Below, piece after piece: positions 1 through 8,971 of a stretch of DNA of 8,971 nucleotides. Position numbers and translations under genes: made by a program. Source of the DNA: JBHJHK01 sp050330975 (GTDB lineage Bacteria > Pseudomonadota > Gammaproteobacteria > Competibacterales > Competibacteraceae). The notes below the pieces were generated by a model that was given only the letters and a program-made list of their open reading frames with translations, was not told where the DNA came from and searched no databases. Position 1 is the stretch's first letter. Every line of letters starts with the position of its first letter. The stretch covers positions 1 to 8,971 of the forward strand of contig JBHJHK010000422.1 in the NCBI GenBank assembly GCA_050330975.1, given 5' to 3'.

Positions 1-3564
<3,564 letters not shown>

Positions 3565-3638
3565 CTAAGGCTCCAGCGCTCAACCGGCCCGTTGTCGCCA
3601 GAGGATGAGGTGCAGGGACAAGGGGAGTGCCGCTACAA

Positions 3639-3666
3639 CGGTTGGGGCGCTTAACACACCCAACCG
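3639..3666 (-). promoter_or_regulatory. Hairpin in the presumed rne 5' leader
   Basis: An 8-bp perfect inverted repeat (CGGTTGGG / CCCAACCG) has a 12-nt loop and lies about 75 bp upstream of the rne start codon. If rne is transcribed from the AT-rich zone further upstream, the hairpin would be in its mRNA leader. In E. coli, leader hairpins of rne mRNA are bound and cut by RNase E itself, which controls its own level. A similar role here is inference from position only. There is no T-tract, so it does not look like an intrinsic terminator. Confidence 0.45.
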
Positions 3667-3954
3667 GAGCGGTCGGCCACCCAATGCGCAGTTCATGCGT
3701 CTGGGGCGGGTGCGGGAGCGCACCTGGTGTCGTTGGTACTGAAAATGAACTCGCCGCTCCGAGAGTTGCCACCTACAATGCAGTGTCAAAGAACGGAAGC
3801 CTCAGGGAGCGACGGGTGAAATCGTCTCAAGTTGGGCGATGTCCTGGGGAAAAATCCCACATTGTTACCACGAGCGATGGCCAATTGCACAGGAGTGCCC
3901 AGTGGACGCGGGATAAATACTGGAACATGGAATACCTGCGCCGTGGATCACTTT

Positions 3955-3984
3955 GTCATTGTCAATCGCGTCATTGTCAATCGC
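3955..3984. repeat. Perfect 15-bp tandem duplication in the rne-rluC intergenic region
   Basis: GTCATTGTCAATCGC occurs twice head to tail (3955-3969 and 3970-3984). A degraded third copy may follow, because TATCAACCGC at 3991-4000 resembles the second half. Each unit contains ATTG-T-CAAT, a short dyad, and its minus strand contains TTGACA. Repeated dyads one and a half helical turns apart in a divergent promoter region could be binding sites for a regulator. No known operator consensus is recognised. Confidence 0.8.
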
Positions 3985-4250
3985 AATATTTATCAACCGC
4001 AATCTTCAAACGCTGTTGACTAGCCGGCCCCGGGGGCGGGCGCTTTAGCCACAGCGCGTAGTAATATAGCAAGCCCCAAACGGCCCTTCAATGAGCGTAT
4101 CCTCCAGGACGTCTTCTCCGGGTTGTCCCATGGTGCACCGCCTCAACAATGATCCTCGAGGGGGCCTGTCTTCGCCCGCGTCTTTTCCGTTGTACCCAGA
4201 CTGCCACGCAAGGGCCTTCGAGCCCAACTTTCCCAAGGTCAACCGTTCCC

Positions 4251-5186
4251 ATGGCTGAAACCGACACCCCCCGCGCCCGCGTCGTCGAAGTCGACCCGGA
4301 GCACCACGGACAGCGGGTGGACAACTTCCTCCAGCGCACCCTCAAAGGGGTGCCCAAGAGCCGTATCTATCGGATCCTGCGCAAGGGCGAGGTGAGGGTC
4401 AACAAGGGCCGCATTCCCCCCCATCACAAGCTCTGCGCCGGAGATCTAGTGCGCATCCCCCCCCTGCGCCAGGGGGAGGATCCTGGGGTCCATCCCCCCG
4501 AGGCCATGGTGCAGCGCCTGCTACAACGGGTGGTGTTCGAAGACGAGCACTGGCTGGTGCTGGCCAAGCCCGCGGGCCTGGCGGTCCACGCCGGCAGCGG
4601 CCTGCCCTTTGGCGTCATTGAGGCCCTGCGCACCCGCCGCTCGGGCTATCTAGAACTCGGCCACCGCCTGGACCGAGACACCAGCGGTTGCCTTTTACTG
4701 GCCAAGAGCGCCGCTGCCCTCCACGACTTCCAAAGGGCTTTGGCGGCCCGGGAGGTGGAGAAGCGTTATTTGACCCTGGTGCGGGGCTGCGTGGTCCGAC
4801 CCGTCGCCGTGGATGCGCCCCTGAGGAAAAATGTCCTCAGGGGGGGGGAGCGCCTGGTGCAAGTGGATCCCACGGGCCGCGCCGCCCACACCGCGTTGGT
4901 GCCCGTGGCTACCTACCCGGGCGCCACCTTGGTGGAGGCCACCATCGCCACGGGGCGCACCCACCAAATTCGCGTCCACGCCACCCATGCCGGTCACCCC
5001 GTGGCCGGCGACGCCAAATACGGCGACCCCGCCTTCAACCGCCAGCTGGCAGAGCGGGGCCTAAAACGGCTATTTCTCCACGCCCACGCCCTGAGCTTTC
5101 CGGCGAAAAACCGCGAACTCAGCATCAGCGCCCCCCTAGACGACGACTTGACCCCAGTCCTAGACGCCCTGGAGGCCGACCCATGA
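4251..5186 (+). CDS. rluC: Ribosomal large subunit pseudouridine synthase C
   Basis: In E. coli this enzyme converts specific uridines of 23S rRNA (955, 2504 and 2580) to pseudouridine in the cytoplasm. The 311-residue product is close to the 319 of E. coli RluC. An S4 RNA-binding domain occupies about residues 20-70 (QRVDNFLQRTLKGVPKSRIY, then LRKGEVRVNKGRI). The RluA-type catalytic domain follows, with HRLDRDTSG and catalytic Asp141. Later family motifs are GRTHQIRVH and LFLHAHAL. The frame is open further upstream, but the start at 4251 gives MAETDTPRAR, which lines up with the E. coli N-terminus. Only a weak AAGG lies about 12 nt before it. It is divergent from rne, the usual gammaproteobacterial arrangement. 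Its stop overlaps the next gene, so the two are probably cotranscribed. A 9-G tract and two hairpins lie inside the gene. Confidence 0.96.
   Translation: MAETDTPRARVVEVDPEHHGQRVDNFLQRTLKGVPKSRIYRILRKGEVRVNKGRIPPHHKLCAGDLVRIPPLRQGEDPGVHPPEAMVQRLLQRVVFEDEHWLVLAKPAGLAVHAGSGLPFGVIEALRTRRSGYLELGHRLDRDTSGCLLLAKSAAALHDFQRALAAREVEKRYLTLVRGCVVRPVAVDAPLRKNVLRGGERLVQVDPTGRAAHTALVPVATYPGATLVEATIATGRTHQIRVHATHAGHPVAGDAKYGDPAFNRQLAERGLKRLFLHAHALSFPAKNRELSISAPLDDDLTPVLDALEADP
4460..4476 (+). repeat. Short perfect inverted repeat inside rluC
   Basis: CCCCCTG (4460-4466) and CAGGGGG (4470-4476) form a 7-bp perfect stem with a 3-nt loop, CGC, inside the end of the S4-domain coding region (around IPPLRQGE). 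It sits in a C-rich stretch. It may be only a by-product of proline and glycine codons in GC-rich DNA. Confidence 0.6.
4818..4848 (+). repeat. Ten-bp perfect hairpin followed by a 9-G tract inside rluC
   Basis: CCCCTGAGGA (4818-4827) and TCCTCAGGGG (4834-4843) are perfect reverse complements with a 6-nt loop, AAAATG. The right arm merges into nine consecutive G residues (4840-4848). The frame reads this as PLRKNVLRGGE, a segment conserved in RluC (E. coli has PLLKNILQSGE), so the gene is intact. A homopolymer this long is a likely site of replication or transcription slippage. Confidence 0.75.
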
Positions 5187-5872
5187 CCACCTCCCCAACC
5201 CCGTCTCGCCGCGAGCCCGTGGAGCTCGTGATCTTCGACTGGGATGGCACCTTGGTGGATTCCATCGTCGGGATCGTCGCCAGCGTCCAGGCCGCCGTGG
5301 CCGAGCTGGGCTGGCCGCCCCGGGAGGACGAGACCATCGCCACCCTCATCGGCCTGGACTGGCAGGGGGCCTGTCGGGTGCTCTATCCCGACCAAAGCCC
5401 CGCTGACCACGTCGCCCTGGCCAAGGCCGCCCGCCGTCACAACCACCAGCGCCCCGCGCCCGCCCCCTTTCCCGGGGCTGACACCGTCTTGCAGTCCCTC
5501 AGGGACTGCGGGTGTCGGTTGGCCGTCGCCACCAGCAAGCCCCGGACCGAACTCGACGGAGAATTGCCGCAAACGGGCCTCGGCCCCTGGATCACCGCGA
5601 GTCGCACCGCCGACGAAACCGCCCCCAAACCCGATCCCAAGATGCTGGTCGAACTCCTGGCGGCGCTGGACACTCCGCCCCACCGGGCCTTGATGGTGGG
5701 CGATAGCGAGTACGACTTGACCATGGCGGCGAGGGCGGGCCTGGTGGCCGTGGCGGCCAACTACGGCGTCCACGGCTTTGAGCGCCTCGCCCGCTGTCGT
5801 CCCGCGGCCCATATCGACCAGTTGGCCGAGCTGCCCAGCGCCCTGGCCCGTTGCGGTTTTATCAACCTCTAG
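5183..5872 (+). CDS. HAD-superfamily subfamily IA hydrolase (phosphoglycolate-phosphatase-like)
   Basis: A 229-residue cytoplasmic phosphatase of the haloacid dehalogenase superfamily. Motif I is FDWDGTLVDS, with nucleophile Asp19 and acid/base Asp21. Motif II is AVATSKP with Thr117. Motif III is Lys149 in APKPDPKM, and motif IV is MVGDSEYD with Asp174 and Asp178. Residues of about 30-95 between motifs I and II form the helical cap of the IA group. The start at 5183 overlaps the rluC stop as ATGA, and GGAGG lies 7 nt before it, so translational coupling to rluC is likely. The same family follows rluC in Pseudomonas. Family members hydrolyse small phosphate esters such as 2-phosphoglycolate, but the cap gives no clear substrate signature, so no symbol is assigned. 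The reaction type is confident; the substrate is unknown. Confidence 0.93.
   Translation: MTTSPTPSRREPVELVIFDWDGTLVDSIVGIVASVQAAVAELGWPPREDETIATLIGLDWQGACRVLYPDQSPADHVALAKAARRHNHQRPAPAPFPGADTVLQSLRDCGCRLAVATSKPRTELDGELPQTGLGPWITASRTADETAPKPDPKMLVELLAALDTPPHRALMVGDSEYDLTMAARAGLVAVAANYGVHGFERLARCRPAAHIDQLAELPSALARCGFINL
5491..5509 (+). repeat. Nineteen-bp near-palindrome inside the HAD gene
   Basis: GCAGTCCCT and AGGGACTGC are perfect 9-bp reverse complements around a single central C. As RNA it would give an 8-bp stem with the 3-nt loop UCA. It lies in the coding region for LQSLRDCG, between the cap and motif II. It shares the 8-mer CCTCAGGG with the hairpin in rluC at 4835-4842. It could be a mRNA structure or chance. 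Confidence 0.6.
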
Positions 5873-5885
5873 GAACTGATGTGCC

Positions 5886-6860
5886 ATGACCCAGACTGAT
5901 CCGTCCTCCCCCAACTCCCCGTCGGCCGATGAGCGCTTTGCCCGCGACGTGCTGCGGGAACTGGCCTTGGCGTCGGTGACCGAACAGCGCCGCCGCCGGC
6001 GCTGGAACCTGTTCTTCCGGTTGTTGTTCCTCGCCGTCGCCCTCGGGGTGCTCATCACCGCACTAGTGCCCCTGGCCACCCGCACCGCCGGGGGGGCCCA
6101 CGCCGCTGTGGTGGAGGTGGTGGGCGTCATCGCAAGCGGCACCGAGGCCAGTGCCGACAACGTCATTAAGGGTCTGCGACGGGCCTTTGAAAACGGCAAC
6201 ACCGCCGGGGTGATCCTCGACATCAACAGCCCCGGGGGCAGCCCGGTTCAAGCCAGCCAAATCTACGACGAAATCCGCCGCCTGCGGGGCGAGCACCCCG
6301 ACATTCCCGTCTATGCCGTGGCCGCCGATCTGTGTGCCTCGGGGGGCTACTACGTCGCCGCCGCCGCCGACCGCATCTACGCCAATCGGGCCAGCCTGGT
6401 GGGCTCCATCGGCGTCATCCTCGGCAGCTTTGGCTTTGTGGAGGCCTTGGACCGCCTCGGAGTGGAGCGGCGCCTCTACACCGCCGGCGAAAACAAAGAC
6501 ATCCTCGACCCCTTTACCCCCGTGGAACCCGGCCAGGTCGACTACATCGAGTCGGTCTTGGACACCGTCCACCAGCAGTTCATCGACGCCGTCAAGGCCG
6601 GTCGGGGGGATCGCCTCGACGCCGCCGCCCACCCCGAGGTGTTCTCCGGGTTGTTTTTCACCGGCCAGCAGGCCTTGGACATGGGTCTGGTGGATGCCCC
6701 GGGAAGCGTGCGCTCGGTGGCCGAAGAGGTCATGGGGGTGGAGAGAACCGTGAATTTCACCGTGCGCCAGGGGATCCTCGACCAGCTGGCCACGGGTCTA
6801 GAGGCTCGCATCGAAGCCTTTATCCAGCGTTTGGGGACGCCGTCTTTGACGGCACCTTGA
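5886..6860 (+). CDS. sppA: Membrane-anchored S49 signal peptide peptidase (short SppA type)
   Basis: Serine protease that cleaves leftover signal peptides and other membrane peptides. The product has 324 residues, the size of the single-domain SppA of Bacillus, not the doubled 67-kDa E. coli form. A cytoplasmic N-terminus ends in RRRRR (35-39) and is followed by one membrane segment at about 42-64, so the catalytic domain should face the periplasm. The S49 core includes LDINSPGGSP, the nucleophile Ser152 in ASGGYYVA, and the general base Lys204 in AGENKDILDPF. The Ser-Lys spacing of 52 equals that of Bacillus subtilis SppA (Ser147/Lys199). The gene begins 13 bp after the HAD stop, and an AGGA overlapping that stop is a plausible ribosome site. 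It fits the rluC-HAD-peptidase cluster order known from Pseudomonas. The symbol is given by family; SohB-like annotation is an alternative. Confidence 0.93.
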   Translation: MTQTDPSSPNSPSADERFARDVLRELALASVTEQRRRRRWNLFFRLLFLAVALGVLITALVPLATRTAGGAHAAVVEVVGVIASGTEASADNVIKGLRRAFENGNTAGVILDINSPGGSPVQASQIYDEIRRLRGEHPDIPVYAVAADLCASGGYYVAAAADRIYANRASLVGSIGVILGSFGFVEALDRLGVERRLYTAGENKDILDPFTPVEPGQVDYIESVLDTVHQQFIDAVKAGRGDRLDAAAHPEVFSGLFFTGQQALDMGLVDAPGSVRSVAEEVMGVERTVNFTVRQGILDQLATGLEARIEAFIQRLGTPSLTAP

Positions 6861-6973
6861 CGGGGCGGGGTTTTCGCCACCACGGCTTAGGGGTTTCGCC
6901 GTCGCCGTGCGACAATGGCAGCACCTTTATCGCTCGTCGTTGTCGCCACACCAATGGATGCCAATCGATCAAA

Positions 6974-6979
6974 AGAGGT
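6974..6979 (+). promoter_or_regulatory. Ribosome binding site that fixes a GTG start
   Basis: AGAGGT lies 5 nt before the GTG at 6985. Starting there places a basic N-terminus directly before a hydrophobic segment and an ALA cleavage site. The longer in-frame GTG at 6907 has no comparable ribosome site and would add 26 residues in front of the signal peptide. The 6985 start is therefore preferred. Confidence 0.7.
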
Positions 6980-6984
6980 CACCC

Positions 6985-7656
6985 GTGAACGCCAACATCC
7001 GCCGTCGCCCACCACAAAGGTGCCCCCAGGCCGTTTTGGGCTGGCTGTTGGGCTTTTGGGTCTTGCTTCCCCAAGCCCTGGCCCAGGGCGATCCCCCCGC
7101 CCTCGACCTGGGGGCCCAGGTCGTCTCACTGCCCCAAGACGTCTGTTTGACCCTGGCCCAAGAGGTGTTGCAGAAACGCCGCTTCGCCCAAGCCCTAGAG
7201 CGCAGTGAGGTGGCCGTGGTGGCCAGTGGCAACAACCTCACCGCCGCCATTAGCTGCTACGGCGACCAAGGCCTGGTCCACTTCGTCGTCGCCAGTCCAA
7301 GGGAGCGTCGCAGCCGGCGCGTGGTGGGCCGCCTCCAGGAGGATTTTGCCGCCCTTGCCGACAGCTACCTCACCCAACGCCAGATGGAGGACGCCCTCAT
7401 CGGCCGCTGGCGCAACCCCGACAACGGCGAAACCCTCGTATTCCGCCGCGACGGATTGGTGGTGGGGCGGTTGGGCGACGATCGCTACCAGGGCCGCTAC
7501 CGCTTCCCCGAACCCGGACGCCTGGGGCTGAACTTCCAACAAGCCCTGGGCACAGAAGCTCCCGAGCTGGTATTCCAGATGAAATTGGACGGCGACCGTC
7601 TGGCCCTGACAGATGCCCAGGGGACCACCGCCCGCTATCGGCGCCTGCTGCCCTGA
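6985..7656 (+). CDS. Exported two-domain protein of unknown function
   Basis: Not assigned to a named family. Of 223 residues, the first 33 look like a cleavable Sec signal peptide: basic RRRPPQR, hydrophobic AVLGWLLGFWVLLP, then QALA before Gln34. The mature protein appears to have two parts. Residues of about 45-125 mix helices and strands and contain the only two mature cysteines, Cys54 (QDVCLTLAQEVL) and Cys91 (AAISCYG), which could form a periplasmic disulfide. Residues of about 136-223 start with ALIGRWRNPDNGETLVFRRDG and end with ALTDAQGTTARYRRL. This pattern of short strands with a leading G-x-W resembles small lipocalin-like beta-barrel domains. It lies 124 bp after sppA and 74 bp before a kinase gene on the same strand, so cotranscription with the kinase is possible. 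Being a real exported protein is well supported; the fold is a guess. Confidence 0.82.
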   Translation: MNANIRRRPPQRCPQAVLGWLLGFWVLLPQALAQGDPPALDLGAQVVSLPQDVCLTLAQEVLQKRRFAQALERSEVAVVASGNNLTAAISCYGDQGLVHFVVASPRERRSRRVVGRLQEDFAALADSYLTQRQMEDALIGRWRNPDNGETLVFRRDGLVVGRLGDDRYQGRYRFPEPGRLGLNFQQALGTEAPELVFQMKLDGDRLALTDAQGTTARYRRLLP

Positions 7657-7669
7657 CAAAGACAACTAC

Positions 7670-7698
7670 CCCGGATGGCGGGATAGCCGCCGCGCCCG
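7670..7698 (+). terminator. Strong hairpin between the exported-protein gene and the kinase gene
   Basis: CCCGG (7670-7674) pairs with CCGGG (7694-7698), and GGCGG (7677-7681) pairs with CCGCC (7687-7691) around the loop GATAG. Between the two helices are a possible T-G wobble pair and one A/C mismatch. No T-tract follows, so it is not a classic intrinsic terminator. It could be an attenuator, a mRNA 3'-end stabiliser or a barrier reducing kinase expression relative to the upstream gene. It ends 32 bp before the kinase start. Confidence 0.4.
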
Positions 7699-7730
7699 GG
7701 CGAACCCCTACGCCAGATGTTCCAAGCGCC

Positions 7731-8971
7731 ATGAAAAAGTTAGCGACCCCCAAGTATGCCCTGCCCATGGGCTTTACCCTGGAGGAGTACATCATCGAAG
7801 GGGTCCTGGGCAGTGGTGGTTTTGGCATCACCTACCTGGCCAAGGACCGCGAACTCGATGCCCCCGTGGTGCTCAAGGAGTATTTTCCCCTGGAGTTCGC
7901 CGTGCGCGAAGCCGACGGCTTCCAGGTCGCCCCCAGTCCCCAGGGGGATGAGCGGGGCGTGAGTGGCGATTTGTCGTATTATCAGTGGGGGTTAGAACGC
8001 TTTCTCCAGGAGGCCCGGGTCCTCGCCCGGGTGCGCCATCCCCATGTGGTGCGGGTCAACCGTCATTTCCGGGCCCAGGGTACGGGCTACATCGTCATGG
8101 ACTACGAGGCGGGGTCCACCCTCGACACGTTGTTGGCCGGGGGCATCCTCGACGAAGCCGATGTTTGGCACCTCCTCAAAGACGCCCTGTCGGCTCTCCA
8201 GGCCGTCCATGGACAAGGCTATCTCCACCGGGACATCAAGCCCAGCAATCTATACATTCGGGCCCGGGATAGCAGCGTGATGCTCATCGACTTCGGCTCT
8301 GCCCGGGCAGCCCTCAACAAGCGCACCTCGGGGGTGACGGTGTTGATCTCCCGGGGTTACTCTCCACCGGAGCAGTACGCCGACGGGGAATCTCTGCTGG
8401 GACCTTGGACCGACCTCTACGCCCTGGGGGCGGTGCTGTATTTTTGCATGTTGGGCGAGGCCCCCCCCGATGCCTCGGGGCGCTTGATCGACGATCGCCT
8501 GGCCAAGCCCCTGCGATTCCTGCGCCAGCGCTACAGCCAGGCATTGGTGGACGCCGTCGAGCGGGCCATGGCCCTCAAGCCGGAGGTGCGCTTCCAAAGC
8601 GTCGACCAGTGGCTCCAAGCCATCGCCCAAGCCTCTGTACCCGACCCCGGGTCGACGGCAGAGGGTCCTCAATCCTTGAAGGTGCGTCTCGACACTCAGT
8701 TGGGTGGGCGGGAACTGCCGGTTTCGCCCCCCTCGTCGGTGGCCGTCACAAAGATGTCGGGGGAGGATGCTCAAGGGCCGATCCAATGGGACACCTCCAT
8801 GCTGCTGCGGGCGGAATTGCTTCTGGAGCGCTATGTGGGTACCGCCGCCCAAGAGCAGATGCGCGCGGCCCTGCGGGAGGCCAAGAGCGCCGATGACTTT
8901 TTTTACTTGTTGTCCCAGGGCATCGACGATGCCCGCCAGCGCTTGACCTTCATCGAAGCCCTGACCCAGGG
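7731..8971 (+). CDS. Serine/threonine protein kinase, Hanks type (3' end outside window)
   Basis: Phosphorylates proteins on Ser/Thr using ATP. 413 codons are visible with no stop. The kinase domain covers about residues 15-300 with every key element: the glycine loop GSGGFG (27-32), ATP-anchoring Lys49 in VVLKEYFP, helix-C Glu94, catalytic HRDIKPSN with Asp168, Lys170 and Asn173, DFG at 187-189, and PPE at 212-214. The HRD arginine implies activation-loop control, and Ser/Thr residues lie between DFG and PPE. KEYFP is typical of one bacterial kinase subgroup. A Pro/Ser-rich linker leads to a helical segment at about 359-413 (LLERYVGTAA, then SADDFFYLL and IDDARQRLTF). Similar short helical domains are known from other bacterial Ser/Thr kinases. 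No membrane segment is visible yet. The start lacks a strong ribosome site; Met13 is an alternative. Targets are unknown. Confidence 0.95.
   Translation, partial: MKKLATPKYALPMGFTLEEYIIEGVLGSGGFGITYLAKDRELDAPVVLKEYFPLEFAVREADGFQVAPSPQGDERGVSGDLSYYQWGLERFLQEARVLARVRHPHVVRVNRHFRAQGTGYIVMDYEAGSTLDTLLAGGILDEADVWHLLKDALSALQAVHGQGYLHRDIKPSNLYIRARDSSVMLIDFGSARAALNKRTSGVTVLISRGYSPPEQYADGESLLGPWTDLYALGAVLYFCMLGEAPPDASGRLIDDRLAKPLRFLRQRYSQALVDAVERAMALKPEVRFQSVDQWLQAIAQASVPDPGSTAEGPQSLKVRLDTQLGGRELPVSPPSSVAVTKMSGEDAQGPIQWDTSMLLRAELLLERYVGTAAQEQMRAALREAKSADDFFYLLSQGIDDARQRLTFIEALTQ

Larger units (their letters stand above)
3565..4250. promoter_or_regulatory. Divergent intergenic region between rne and rluC
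   Basis: No convincing gene lies in these 686 bp. The region must carry the promoters and 5' leaders of rne (leftward) and rluC (rightward). The stretch from about 3770 to 4020 is visibly richer in A/T than the flanking genes, as expected for a promoter zone. Hexamers seen are TTGACA on the minus strand at 3980-3975 and 3965-3960, inside the tandem repeat, and again at 3789-3784. On the plus strand there is TAATAT at 4062-4067. None has a well-matched partner element at 16-18 bp, so no promoter is assigned precisely. In E. coli rne has a long 5' leader used for autoregulation, and the leftward part of this region has room for one. Confidence 0.6.

Noticed and set aside
3955..4000. Possible CRISPR or origin iterons
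   Set aside because: There are only two perfect copies with no spacers, no cas, rep or par genes nearby, and the site is a promoter region of housekeeping genes.
3832..4023. A small plus-strand frame of 63 codons in the intergenic region
   Set aside because: It has no ribosome site, and its VIVNRVIVNRN part is only the translation of the 15-bp tandem repeat. It is better explained as regulatory DNA.
4149..4250. Upstream extension of RluC in the same frame
   Set aside because: The extra residues do not resemble any RluC N-terminus. The alignment with E. coli RluC begins at the ATG at 4251.
4457..4476. Frameshift suspected in the C-rich part of rluC
   Set aside because: The frame stays continuous with conserved RluC sequence on both sides of the C runs, so the gene is intact as given.
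4994..6226. A 410-codon minus-strand frame across rluC, the HAD gene and sppA
   Set aside because: All three plus-strand genes carry complete family motifs and catalytic residues. The antisense product shows no domain.
6907..6984. Longer version of the exported protein from an upstream GTG
   Set aside because: It would put 26 residues in front of a clear signal peptide and lacks a ribosome site. The GTG at 6985 has AGAGGT at good spacing.
6861..6984. Intrinsic terminator after sppA
   Set aside because: Only a weak CACGGC/GCCGTG pairing with a long loop is visible, and no T-tract follows, so it is not called.

Overview
The window reads as a chromosomal locus from a GC-rich gammaproteobacterium. 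The evidence is the divergent pair rne (ribonuclease E, minus strand) and rluC (23S rRNA pseudouridine synthase, plus strand), with an N-terminal RNase E half that is nearly colinear with the Escherichia coli enzyme. From memory, the order rne / rluC - HAD phosphatase - S49 peptidase is the same as in Pseudomonas. The exact genus cannot be read from the sequence; a Chromatiales-like lineage is only a guess.

Layout. Positions 1-3564 (minus strand) hold RNase E, which runs off the left edge after 1188 codons. Its catalytic half is canonical. It is followed by a very long, low-complexity, Pro/Ala/Glu/Asp-rich tail with Arg-rich patches, a membrane-anchor-like amphipathic segment and one island that looks folded. 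Positions 3565-4250 are a 686-bp divergent intergenic region. It contains a strong hairpin in the presumed rne leader and a perfect 15-bp tandem duplication. Positions 4251-6860 are a tight plus-strand cluster: rluC, a HAD-IA phosphatase overlapping it by ATGA, and a membrane-anchored S49 (SppA-type) signal peptide peptidase. After sppA, the maf-yceD-rpmF-plsX genes expected from the Pseudomonas order are absent. Instead there is an unrecognised exported two-domain protein (6985-7656), a strong intercistronic hairpin, and a Ser/Thr protein kinase that runs off the right edge (7731-8971).

How it fits together. The left part concerns RNA: decay and processing by the RNase E degradosome scaffold, and 23S rRNA modification by RluC. 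The HAD enzyme and SppA are housekeeping neighbours, for small-phosphate clean-up and membrane-peptide turnover. The exported protein and kinase may be a separate signalling unit, but only their adjacency supports this.

No mobile element, CRISPR array, tRNA or rRNA was seen. The most distinctive signals are two in-frame period-6 microsatellites and a 63-bp-period repeat inside rne, the islands in its tail, the tandem repeat in the divergent promoter region, a 9-G tract beside a perfect hairpin in rluC, and the exported-protein/kinase pair.
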